Shown here piece by piece: positions 36,196-45,903 of a stretch of DNA of 64,000 bases. The DNA is from Zelopaecilomyces penicillatus (lineage: Eukaryota; Ascomycota; Sordariomycetes; Hypocreales; Pseudodiploosporaceae), in contig VCCP01000005.1 in assembly GCA_005765155.1 (NCBI GenBank), positions 3,472,001 through 3,536,000 on the forward strand, given 5' to 3'. The notes under the pieces are model-generated. The model worked only from the letters and a program-made list of their open reading frames with translations, had not been told where the DNA came from and did no database searches. The translations under genes and the position numbers were made by a program. Each line of letters opens with the position of its first letter. Positions within the stretch are counted from its first letter, which is position 1.

Positions 36196-38099
36196 GGCGA
36201 CGGAGGAGAGCCGTGCGACCCAAATCTCACTCTCGGCAAGCAGTTTGTGATGAAGACGCGGATGGAGAACGGTCGAGTTTTCGATGGAAAATTCGGCGTC
36301 GATCAAGGTGGAAAATGTTTCAGAGGCCCCCTCTCATGGCCTTAGTCAAGACTCGGACGGCACTGGAGTCTCACGCCGAAAAGCTGGGATGTGCTTAGGC
36401 AGACAGGGGCTGCAACGGGTGATTAGGCGGAACACATGTCTTCATCGTCATTGCGGCCAGTTCGAGAGTCTGCGAGAGGAGAGTAGCGATTGCGACGATG
36501 TCCCCAAAATCCCGAGAAAAAGGGTGCTGCCCCCGTTGGCTGCAGGTTGGCGTTGATCCGATGGGTTTTTGTCTCGCTGTGGTTTTCTTGGGGTGGTTGG
36601 AGCCTTTGAGGCGGCGACTGCAGAGACTTGGTGGCACCTGGTCGGTTTGATGAGTGCGTTTCGAGCCCCTGAAACACTAGCGGCCCACCACTGAGAGGCT
36701 CTACACCCACAATAGCGAGCAGACAGTGCGAGCGTGAGCCGAAGGGGGCTACCAAATGTGTGGTCAGCACCAACGAGCGCGCTAGAACACTCCGGCTTGG
36801 TGTGACACAACACAGTGTGGCTGCCAGCTTGGTTGGCCTGCAGTGCACAACCGTGTCGACCCCATCCCGGCCCTGGCGCAAGCTCTGTAGCATGTGTGAT
36901 GCTTCTGCATGTACGCTCAGACGGCGCGCCACGGATAGTCTTGAACAGCAGACATATAGTAAGGCTATGTTTATGCTGGAGATGTTACAGCGTGTGATCT
37001 TGTGATGTGTGCAATAACGATAAAAGCTATATATATAGTTGTAAAGAGGCATATCAGCAGAGTTTTAACTTGCTTGCTCAAGATGCGACAAACGGGAGAG
37101 CCAGCCCTGGCAGTTGAAACCTTGCTAGTCATAGACTAATGATGGTCGGTAGCAATTACATTGAGAGAGCACGCGAGGAAGACCCCGGAATCTCAACCGC
37201 AGGTTTACGGTAATTACATGCCGACACCTCACCGATTTGACTTTCTGTCCCGGCAACAGGCACGTGATTTTGCACAACCCTGAAAGGAAAGGAGGCCGAC
37301 CGTCTTGAGGGTATCAGAGTTTGTAGTTTGGTTTTTAGAAAGCGTAAGATAGATTTGCATCTTGAGAGATGCTCTCGATGATGTTGTTGATATTAATTAT
37401 TGCTTGTTTTCCATCATGTGCGGATCACAATGGGCAAAGTGCCTCAAGTAAGCTAGGGGACTTCCCAACCAGCCGTGCCTATTTTGGGCCCAAAGTGGCT
37501 GCCTGTCTCCGAAGTAGCTCAGCATTGAAATGAGCGATGTAAGTAGATATTAATGCATTACCTCAGCTTTGTTCTTCATATTGCTGCATCACTAAAGTTT
37601 TCACTGACTAGCATGCATAGCGATTCAAGTCGCAGTGCACAACCAAGACGTGGTCAAGGTCTAGTTTATCGGTATTGAATAAGGGGTATTCTTGTATTGA
37701 AAACAACTGGTACCTGCATACGTTCGGACCGTGGTGTGCACGCCTATTGAATTCTCACCGAGACTCTCCTATTGAGGTGAAGCTGCTCACCGGGGTAGTG
37801 CCTGCCGACGACGATACCTGCGTTGCAAGGATTTCGCATCGCAATCTCTCCATCCATCAAGATCGACTTCAAGTCGCTCATCAATCATCCATCAAGCCCT
37901 CGTGGCACTCTCGTTAGCTGAATCCCTTACAATCAGAGTCCGTTGGGTATTTGATCAACTGCTGTCTTGGTTTCTCCGCCAGCGATGGGCTGGCTGGCTG
38001 GCTGGTGTTACATATTACGCCTAGCCCGAAAGACCCATCCATCACGTCAATCTGTTGCCGCTGGCTCATCTTAATTCCTAGTCCAGACCTCTCATCACC
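36196..38099. other. Intergenic region between divergent SOG2 and RecQ-like genes
   Basis: About 1.9 kb. A minus-strand frame of 209 codons (36423-37052) lacks any domain or plausible composition and is treated as chance. A short (TGGC)4 run occurs near 37988. No other feature is supported. Confidence 0.45.
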
Positions 38100-39766
38100 A
38101 TGCCGCCATCCCTGCAACGGACGAACTCATGCACAGACATCGGCTTTACTCTCCGGCGACAATTTCACAAGGATGACTTCAGGTGAATAAGCGCTTGCCC
38201 TGCCTTTTCTTTTTCTTCTTCATCCCGTTCCGTAGCCGTTTTTGTCCATGCCACTGACCCCTGATTTCAACGCAAAAAGACCCCATCAACGAGAGATTAT
38301 CGAGGCCGCCTTGAATGGCTATGATGTCTATGTCCAGGCTGCCACGTCTTTTGGCAAGAGTCTATGCTTCCAACTCCCCGCCGTGATAGACCCAGGGAGT
38401 GAGTCGTATTCCCATGTTCTATTAGCTACCACCATGTGTCGTTCGTTATTCCCTGACAATCCACTGCCCCTAGTTACCATTGTTGTCTCCCCTTTGCTGA
38501 GTTTGATGGTAGCAGACCCAACTTTGGCGGCTCCACATTTCTAATTGTGTCTAATCATGCTGCTAGATAAATCAAGTGGATGCATTAAGAGCATCGGGGA
38601 TTAATGCTAGTGCCTTAAATAGCAACACACCATATCCAGAGAAACAGCGTATTCAACAAGACTTGGAAACGGGGCACCCGAGAATCAGGCTCCTTTATGT
38701 TACGCCCGAGCTATGTTCCGGTTCACGTTTCCGAGAGCGTCTGCAACTGGTGCATCGACAGAAGGAACTTGCAAGGGTTGCCATCGACGAAGCCCATTGC
38801 ATTTCGGAGTGGGGTCATGATTTCCGGAAAGACTTTAAACGTCTGTCTTGGTTCCGAGAGACATTTCCCGATGTGCCCATCATGTGTCTTACGGCGACGG
38901 CAAACCCAAAGATCCGGCAAGACATCATGGGAATTCTTCGGTTAGATGCTTCGCCAGAAAGAGTCAAGACGTTCTTGATGAGCCCACAAAGAGGCAATCT
39001 CCATTTAGAAATCAGGTATACAAAGGATGAAGACGACAATAGACTTTCAGACTTCTTACGTTGGATACGTGGAGTTCATGACCGTCGACGGGCAGAGCCA
39101 AGAAAGACAGAGCTGATGAGATCTGGAGAGAGAGTTGACAACGTTTCAGGCATTATATACACCATTTCGCGTGATGAATGCGAGTCATTATCAGCAGCTC
39201 TTCGGGATTCTGGCATTGGCGCTAGACCTTTTCATGCCAAGCTCCCTAAAGATGTTAAAGAAGACACCTTGACTCGGTGGATAAATAATGAGCCAGGGTA
39301 TGATGTTATCGTGGCCACAACAGCTTTTGGAATGGGAATTGACAAGAACAATGTGCGGTTCGTTGTTCATTGGCGATTACCAAAGTCCTTTGAGGGCTAT
39401 TATCAGGAAGCCGGGCGTGCAGGGCGTGATGGGAATGCCAGTTACTGCTTTTTGTACTACAGCCGCGAGGACCTGGAGCGAGTTACTCGCATGATCAAAA
39501 GTGACGGGAAGGCTGAGACGAATTTTGAGGGTCGCCTGCGCAGCCTGCAGGCTCTGGCGCTCTATTGCGAAAATACCGAAGAATGCCGGCATGCCATCAT
39601 CTGTAAGTACTTTGGTGATGCATCAATACCCGAGTGCGACTATGCATGCGACTGGCACAAAGACGCACATGATCTGGAGCTACGGTGTGGGAGGGGGTTG
39701 GCAAGTGAGGAATGGGTTAGTACGCAGGCCATGCAAGGTACATACGACGATTACTATGATGACTGA
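38100..39766 (+). CDS. Short RecQ-family ATP-dependent DNA helicase
   Basis: Four exons (38100-38182, 38280-38398, 38474-38508, 38567-39766) give 478 aa. The first junction restores the FRPHQREII motif 0 found in RecQ proteins. Walker A is ATSFGKS (about residues 49-55), motif II is DEAH (about 153-156), and motif VI is QEAGRAGRDG. A Cys-containing RecQ zinc-binding segment follows (CRHAIICKYFG, then CDYACDWH). The protein ends soon after, with no winged-helix RQC or HRDC domain, so it is much shorter than Sgs1/BLM. It may unwind DNA in repair or at telomeres, but short fungal RecQ genes of this type are poorly characterised. The third exon is only 35 nt and carries ITIVVSPLLSLM. All helicase motifs look intact. 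Confidence 0.88.
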
Positions 39767-41185
39767 GATGTATTCGAGAAACACGATTACCATGGTATCT
39801 AAGTTAGCATTCTTAGCTAGCAATTTGAGCCACAACAGATTTGAAAGCTTTCCTTGAAAATTGGAGTGATCGATCTGTTCCGGAGTCTCAGGGAAAAAAT
39901 CTGCGTCAGATGATAGAGGCTTTTACTTTGACGAACAGTTGCAGCCCCAAAGCGCCAGAACTCTGCCACCATACAAGCTACCGACATCGCATTACACCAA
40001 GTTTAGGAAGACGTTAAAGTTTTCTCTTAGTGTATAATGGCCAGGACCTGAAAATTTCAACAGCAAACAAACGCAGCGTACAAGGCTGTGAAACCCCGTA
40101 CAGCCTCTTCCTCGCATCCAGGAGTAGGAGCTGGACCGGATCAGAAAGACAGTGACCAACTCCACTATCCATGCAACTGAAGAACGCCTTCATATAACAG
40201 CTGACGCCATTATTGAGCTTGTACCCAAACGGGCGATTCCATCAATTTCCATTGGCGCCACAGATATGCCCCAAGCTACTAGTTTGAACGTTGTGTTCGG
40301 GGGAGGAGGGGGGAGTTGTGTTTGGTGGAGACTTCCCACGTGGTTGACAGATGACCTTGTTACAGTGTGGAGTGAGATCGAGCCACACGAGGGCACGAGT
40401 CTGGCAGCTACTCCTGCTAGTTACTGAAGTTTCTGTCAGGGCGTAGGTGTAGATGTTTAGACATTCTGGTAATATTTTAGAAGGCAGGTCAGTCACTTAC
40501 AGAAGGAGTCACCCTGGGGTTTCATTGCAGTCATCTGCCCAACACTCCTGTAGATGCGATAACAAGACACAAGATATATCCAACTCAAGCATCCGCAAAT
40601 AATGGTTTGATGGTCTTTGGTAAAAAAAACTCGGAGGACTGGCGTACAGCTGGGGAGGAAGGTTTGGACCAAGACAGCCTGAACAGCACACTGTCAGGGC
40701 GTCAACGGACCTCCCCAACTCGCGAAACAGGAACTGCAGACGCCTCCTCCAAGCCTTCCAGGACCTTCTTTGACTTCGATAGATCCACAAGTTTACGCAT
40801 TCTGACATAACAAGATGCATGGGCTTAAATGTAATAATGATAGCTTTTTGGGTGAAAACTTTCTTCTGGGGGAAGGGTATAAATAAATCCACTGCCTCGC
40901 ACCTGCCTTTCAGCTGTCCAGACTTCTACCTCATACCTTTCTTGTCAAGTTCTACACGATCGACAACTCACAAAACAAGACCTGCTTATTGCTTTATTCT
41001 CGTGCAAAGTCGTCTACTCTGAGTCATATCTTCAAGACCATTGTTTACATATGATCATCTATTGACAGAAAATAAACTCTACCGCCTCTGTTGCGACCTG
41101 GGCTTTATCTGCTTCCCACATCTGCATTTTTCTTCCCTCTACGGCAAGACCATCCACGCAAGCCCATAAGACCTAAGCAGTCGAA
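39767..41185. other. Intergenic region before the Zn2Cys6 regulator
   Basis: About 1.4 kb. The right part contains a TATAAATA box (40878-40885) and a C/T-rich leader of roughly 250 bp. Short frames between 40.1 and 40.9 kb have no recognisable content. Confidence 0.45.
40878..40885 (+). promoter_or_regulatory. TATA box of the Zn2Cys6 regulator
   Basis: TATAAATA followed by a pyrimidine-rich stretch and a leader of about 270 nt before the ATG at 41186. A long leader suggests post-transcriptional control, but that is inference. Confidence 0.45.
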
Positions 41186-42406
41186 ATGGATATGTCATTC
41201 AACTTTGAGGAGGACTTTACCGTTCAGGAGTTCATGGACATGGCCGACAACATAGACATCAGTTACTTTGATACTGCGCTGGATAATTATTCTGGCAACG
41301 AGAACACTCAACCTGAGTTTTTTATGAACAACGAAGCAGGATACATACCAATGGTTCCAGCCGATGGCCTCGCCACACAGGTACTGCCACCACACAGCTG
41401 GTCCTCAGATAGCTGGTCCTCTAGCAGCACATTTTCAGGCATATCGCCTCCGAGTGACTCCCGACCAACCAGCTCATCTACAGACTCGATGACCTTACCT
41501 CTAGACAGCCCAGCTTTTCAGAGCTTCCTTCTGAATAATTGGACCCCAACCGTCTTGCCTCTGTCTAGCTCTCCTATACAGAGCTCCTATACAGAGTCGA
41601 TGAGCTTACCCCTGGATAGCTCAACTTATCAGAGCTTGCCTCATCTTAGCTGGTCCTCAAACAGCACACATGCAGGCAACTGGCCTTCAGGTGGCTTCCT
41701 CCCGCAGGACCCCAAACCCGATTTCACAGAGCCTACAACTGCTGTTCTGCCTATCAAAAAGAGCCAGCTCCAGCCAAACAGAGTTGGCGTCAGAATCAGC
41801 AGGGATTCTTGTGAGCGTTGCCGCGTTAACAAGAAGAAGTGCGAGCCAAGCTCAGCTGGCAGTGAAATCTGCAAGGGATGTGCCAAAAGCGGGACCAACT
41901 GCGTTCGACGCAATATGGACAAGCGAAGGAAGAACATTGTTCTGGAGGACATACAGACGAGGAAAAGAGAGTACCATGAAGCATTTCGGAAGGCGACACA
42001 GGCCGTCTATGCCATGTCCTGTCAAGCTGGCGAGAGTTTACCGCTTTCACCCACATTTTGCAATCTTGTTGAGGAATTGAGAAGATGCCAAGATCAAAGC
42101 AATGAGCATTTGATTCGTCAAATGCCAGGCATCGTCGACAGTTATTTGGTTGGGGGGCAGCACGAGCCTCAAATACCCGTTGAAGTCGACGCTCAACATC
42201 CTACGGTGCCCAATGAAACTTCTCTGACCAAGCCGCAACTCAAAATTGCCCGAGACAGATTCGTTTTGGCAGCCGAGAAAAGGATGGCTCAACTCCTCAA
42301 GGCCATGCATGCCTTCGCTCACCGTGAGAATGGCTCGTCAAGCATGATGCAGATGGTTCAAGAAGGCAGATATGAGGACTTGATGACCTTGATGTCGAAA
42401 ACCTGA
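41186..42406 (+). CDS. Zn(II)2Cys6 fungal transcription factor
   Basis: An intronless gene of 406 codons. The binuclear cluster is Cys209, 212, 219, 229, 232 and 239 (spacing C-x2-C-x6-C-x9-C-x2-C-x6-C), followed by a basic KRRKN stretch. Unlike most of this family, the DNA-binding domain sits in the middle, after a 200-residue acidic, Ser/Thr/Pro-rich N-terminus that may be an activation domain. That N-terminus contains two copies of an SMxLPLDSxxxQS segment 37 codons apart, an internal duplication. The C-terminal part is helical (KRMAQLLKAMHAFAHRE). There is no fungal-specific middle homology domain. The arrangement resembles short AflR-like regulators. It lies about 3.5 kb from the secreted-protein block, but I see nothing that proves it controls those genes. 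Confidence 0.85.
   Translation: MDMSFNFEEDFTVQEFMDMADNIDISYFDTALDNYSGNENTQPEFFMNNEAGYIPMVPADGLATQVLPPHSWSSDSWSSSSTFSGISPPSDSRPTSSSTDSMTLPLDSPAFQSFLLNNWTPTVLPLSSSPIQSSYTESMSLPLDSSTYQSLPHLSWSSNSTHAGNWPSGGFLPQDPKPDFTEPTTAVLPIKKSQLQPNRVGVRISRDSCERCRVNKKKCEPSSAGSEICKGCAKSGTNCVRRNMDKRRKNIVLEDIQTRKREYHEAFRKATQAVYAMSCQAGESLPLSPTFCNLVEELRRCQDQSNEHLIRQMPGIVDSYLVGGQHEPQIPVEVDAQHPTVPNETSLTKPQLKIARDRFVLAAEKRMAQLLKAMHAFAHRENGSSSMMQMVQEGRYEDLMTLMSKT
41483..41640 (+). repeat. Internal duplication in the regulator's N-terminal region
   Basis: About 46 bp starting at 41483 recurs at 41594 with roughly ten mismatches. Both copies encode S-M-(T/S)-L-P-L-D-S and end near F/Y-Q-S. The spacing of 111 bp preserves frame. 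Confidence 0.6.
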
Positions 42407-42958
42407 GGGCAACTAGCTTTCTCTTTTTTTTTGGGGGGGGGGGGGGGATAACATGGTTCATTGACGATGGCCTGTAACCCATTATTTGATCGTGAAGCAT
42501 TGTACATGCACATATCACTTTATACATCATATTCTGACGTGATGGTTCCCACTGTCGTGAAGGTCTTGAACAAACGTGAAAGCCTCCACAATAATTTGAC
42601 TATGGATTCGAAAGTAGGTAGTCTTACTGGCCAATCAGCAGTCACATTTTTCACAGGGAATTTGTGTGTAAGAAAAGGCCGTATGAGGTAATGCATTTCT
42701 GGAATTTTATATACTAGGAAACCATCTCTATGCTGACCCTGTCATCAGGCTGTTCAATTTGAACGAATGGAATAATTCTAAAACACCACATATTGCATGT
42801 ATTCATAGCAACGTAGCCACGTAGCAACGTAGCAAAGCCAAGGCCAATTTCTTTTTGCAACTGATCTGGAGCTTGATGATTATTGGAGCAGTTGGCAAAA
42901 AGCAAAGCTCATTTATGGTATTGAGTATCCCCCAAAACGATTTCCCCCCCAATGCCGT
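42407..42958. other. 3' region of the regulator and DUF2470 gene, with a G homopolymer
   Basis: About 550 bp between convergent genes. It contains nine T followed by fifteen G (42424-42447) right after the regulator's stop codon. No gene is supported. Confidence 0.5.
42433..42447 (+). repeat. 15-nt G homopolymer
   Basis: Fifteen consecutive G preceded by nine T, 26 bp after the stop of the Zn2Cys6 gene. Such a tract is prone to polymerase slippage and may be misassembled. Confidence 0.85.
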
Positions 42959-43663
42959 TCAATGCTTTTTGGCATCCTTTTGCTCCCGTTTTTGAGCGAC
43001 GATCCTATCAATACGGCGGAATGCTGGTAAACCCTCAAAGAAACAGCTTGACATCCACAACCACCAAACTGTGGACCACCTGGGGACGCCATGTCTCTGC
43101 ATGCGAGTCCGATCCAAGATGAGGACTTCCGCCACATGGATCCCGAGGACTGGGAAGAAGATGGTTTCTACTATCCATCGGAACCAGTCCGGTCCGCCGG
43201 GGAAGACTGTAGACAAAATGCCCCAGAGTCGGGTGTCAGGGACGACCCAGGGGAGCGAGGCAACGCAGCAGAAGTAAAAGGCAACGGCGGCAAAGACGAC
43301 ACAGTCGAAGCCTTCGGGCGGGGCATAAGAGGCGATGTATATATCGCTGATACCCATGGCGCTGCGGGCGACAGCATCCATCTCGACGAAGCGAGGTCTG
43401 ATCTCGCTCCATTCCGCTAGGGGCGGGGAGAAGGAAACAGCGTAGTCAAAACCGCCAGCACGGATGAGCATGCCCCGCAGGGTGACGTCCTCCACTGAGG
43501 GCGAAGACCGGGCGAGGTCCTCAGGCACGTCGGCGTAGTGGCGTAGGAAATGGCTGAGCTCACGGGCATGGTCGCGGTTCATGTGGGTGATGATGCGGTC
43601 TCTGCGATCCTTGTCGGCGACGGAGATGGCGGCGCCAGCGGCAGCCTCTGCGATAGTGGTCAT
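42959..43663 (-). CDS. DUF2470-domain membrane protein
   Basis: A single exon of 234 aa. Residues about 20-110 match the DUF2470 pattern (RDRIITHMNRDHARELSHFL; then LRGMLIRAGGFDYAVSFSP), a fold related to FMN- and haem-binding proteins. The C-terminal half has three to four hydrophobic segments (VFAAVAFYFCCVASLPWVV; WFRWIVETIFFPVLGIHVAEVL; WWLWMSSCFFEGL), so it should be an integral membrane protein, and it ends in a basic KREQKDAKKH tail. This DUF2470-plus-membrane architecture is found in many filamentous fungi; its function is unknown. A TATATAAA box lies 76 bp upstream of the ATG. The antisense frames over the gene are shadows. Confidence 0.85.
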   Translation of the reverse strand: MTTIAEAAAGAAISVADKDRRDRIITHMNRDHARELSHFLRHYADVPEDLARSSPSVEDVTLRGMLIRAGGFDYAVSFSPPLAEWSEIRPRFVEMDAVARSAMGISDIYIASYAPPEGFDCVVFAAVAFYFCCVASLPWVVPDTRLWGILSTVFPGGPDWFRWIVETIFFPVLGIHVAEVLILDRTRMQRHGVPRWSTVWWLWMSSCFFEGLPAFRRIDRIVAQKREQKDAKKH

Positions 43664-44415
43664 GATGGGCGAATGAGGGGGCTATCAGGATAATGAGATT
43701 TGGCTTTTATGAAACACGCTGAGCTTGTAGGGAGGGGTTTTATATAGCAAAGTCGGTCAGGTCAGCGCTTCTTTTTGAGCATCGTAATGGAATGATAGTG
43801 AGAACCGAGGTGAGAGGTGAGCCCTGGAAAGACATTGGGCTCCTCGGTTAAGGGGGCGAAAGTGGAGTGATCCGGTACCTGCATGCAACATACAGCCACC
43901 CGCCTAAGCCGATGTACCTGTTGCCCAACCGCCAATCTATAAACTCCGTATAGCTTGCCAATTCTCACGAGATGCCGTCCCAACGGAGAGAATAGACGTT
44001 GCCTAGGAGGGATTTATAGCTAGCCAATGAGCTGTTTCCCTGCTATTGCATTGGGAGATTCGGGTGAATGATACCTACCTACTAGTACTTTATTCACAGC
44101 TGCTCTTTTTAGCAAATAGTGTAAATTAATTTAAATAGTAATAGTTATAGTACCTAGGTAGGTAGGCACTGATCCCGGTCGCGAGCATTGAACGCTAAAA
44201 ATGGCCAGAAGAAGAAAAAACATCGGAAAATTCGTTGACCCATCACGCGAGGCCGTCGCGTTTCATAAGTTATGATGAGCCACTGAACAAGTTCGCCCAA
44301 GGGCCTCATTGACCATTTGCACAAAACCAGTGGGTTCATCTTCGCCGACGGCTAATTAGTATTGATAACAAACGTCTACTTGGGATTTTCATTATTGGAG
44401 AAAAAAGGCGACATT
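43664..44415. other. Divergent promoter region between DUF2470 gene and DUF7730-like gene
   Basis: About 750 bp with an evident TATA box for the DUF2470 gene. A CCTAGGTAGGTAGG palindromic stretch occurs at about 44153-44167. No gene is seen. Confidence 0.45.
43739..43746 (-). promoter_or_regulatory. TATA box of the DUF2470 gene
   Basis: TATATAAA on the minus strand, 76 bp before the start codon at 43663, followed by a C/T-rich initiator-like stretch. Confidence 0.5.
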
Positions 44416-45540
44416 ATGGAAGTGACGAACGTGCGGGATAGGCTCTTCTCAAAGGAACCAGTGGTTCAATCTGAATCACCACTGTTCCACTTGCTCCCTC
44501 TTGAGATACGCCGGAACATTTGGAGCCTCGTTTTGACTAGCTACACGGCACCGAAAGAGTATCCTGAGAATGAGTGCTGGGTCCGCCCATCATGCTAAGC
44601 TCCACTCTGGTGCGACTTACAGCTTCTCCAAACCTGCCGGGCAATCTACTCTGAATGCTGGCATATGCCGCAATTACTCCGTCAGCAAAAGCATTGGCTT
44701 ACATCCGCAGATGATGCGCCCTCAGATTACAACCCTGACGTGGATCTGCATCACTTCCTGGAAACGTTGCCGCAGATTCACAAGTTCTTGGGCAGAGACA
44801 GAGTGGAAATCCCTAGTCTCGAAGTCTATGCCCACATGTCCATGATTGAAGCTGGCCATCTTGCCCATCTGTTGCAGCAGCCCGCGCTGCACCCTCGCCG
44901 ATTAAGAGTGTCCATTCGCCATATTGACTGGCGTGGTTGGCAGGAAGACGCGCCCCTGAGTTTGGAGGGTGACTGGGTAAACGCTGTTGCGGGACGGATA
45001 TCACCCTCGACAAACAAGATTGAGATTGAGTTGGAGACTCTGGACTGCAAGAGCGATCATGTTGAAGACATTGCGCTTAAAATCTCTAATCAGTGGTTTT
45101 TCAAGAGATCCGATGGGGTTATATTGTATCCTGACATGTCTTTAATGAACACCTTGCCTAGCATGTGGTATGGGTCAAGCGTCTGGGATGGCATGCAATG
45201 GATTAGAGATGAGACGGAGGGCATGATTCAGTACTACATCGTAGTCGTTACGTTCAGGACAGAAGAAGAGGTGCGGAAGCACGGTGGCGAAGTGAACGAG
45301 GAGCTCAAAAGGGCTGCTCAGGAGGAAGGCCATCAGTTCACAAAAATAGACGGGCCAAATCAACGGCGTCGTTACAACGGGCCTGCATGGGTGGACGTGG
45401 AAGAAATGGACATTTGGGACCAGCAGCAACGATCTATTGAGAGAATCATGATGGATCTGGAAAATCCCGACGATCAACTATTGGATGATTTCGATGATGA
45501 AATGCTGGATGATCTCGAGGATGAATTACTGGATGACTGA
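44416..45540 (+). pseudogene. F-box/DUF7730-like protein interrupted by an in-frame TAA
   Basis: One continuous frame of 374 codons broken once, at codon 61 (TAA, 44596-44598). Before the stop, SPLFHLLPLEIRRNIWSLVL is the F-box-like start typical of the fungal DUF7730 group, followed by ECWVRPS. Directly after it, in the same frame, the family pattern resumes as QLLQTCRAIYSECWHMPQLL and then HWLTSADDAPSDYN. The C-terminus has short acidic repeats (LLDDFDDEMLDDLEDELLDD). A 42 nt in-frame intron could remove the stop (GTCCGC donor at 44581, CTTACAG acceptor), but the donor is poor and it would delete conserved residues. A nonsense mutation or strain polymorphism is the simpler reading. Downstream initiation at 44665 would give a shortened protein without the N-terminal motif. 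Confidence 0.6.
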
Positions 45541-45903
45541 GGGTTTCACTGAAAAACCCACGATGGCAACGCGTTGAAGCATTGGATGCTGACGAGACTC
45601 TTGAATGAAAAACACACTATTGGATGGAAAGAATATTAATTGTTACTTGGATAGTAATCTACCTAGTCCGTGATGTTTTGTATCATGGTATGTGCTAGCA
45701 TCATTAATTATCTTGCAGTTTTATAAGTTTACAATTTACGATTAAAAGGAAAAAAAAATCAAATCCATGAAGTTGATAGTTTGGTTGCTTTAAGCCTTCT
45801 CAGCCAACGGGTGCCATATCAAGATTATTTAGAGACAGTAAAACAACCCGCCACCATTTGTAACAACTCCGTCGCAAGTTTCAACAAGATAGAAAAGACA
45901 CTC
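45541..45903. other. Short 3' region between the DUF7730-like gene and the LysM gene
   Basis: About 360 bp, A/T rich, with an A run near 45750. No gene is seen. Confidence 0.45.

Noticed and set aside
36423..37052. A 209-codon minus-strand frame between SOG2 and the RecQ-like gene
   Set aside because: Composition is unlike protein (Cys, His and Leu scattered, no domain), there is no supported start context, and it lies in a divergent promoter region.
44581..44622. A 42-nt intron that would remove the stop in the DUF7730-like gene
   Set aside because: Donor GTCCGC is very weak, the length is below usual fungal introns, and it would delete residues that match the family pattern. Kept only as an alternative.
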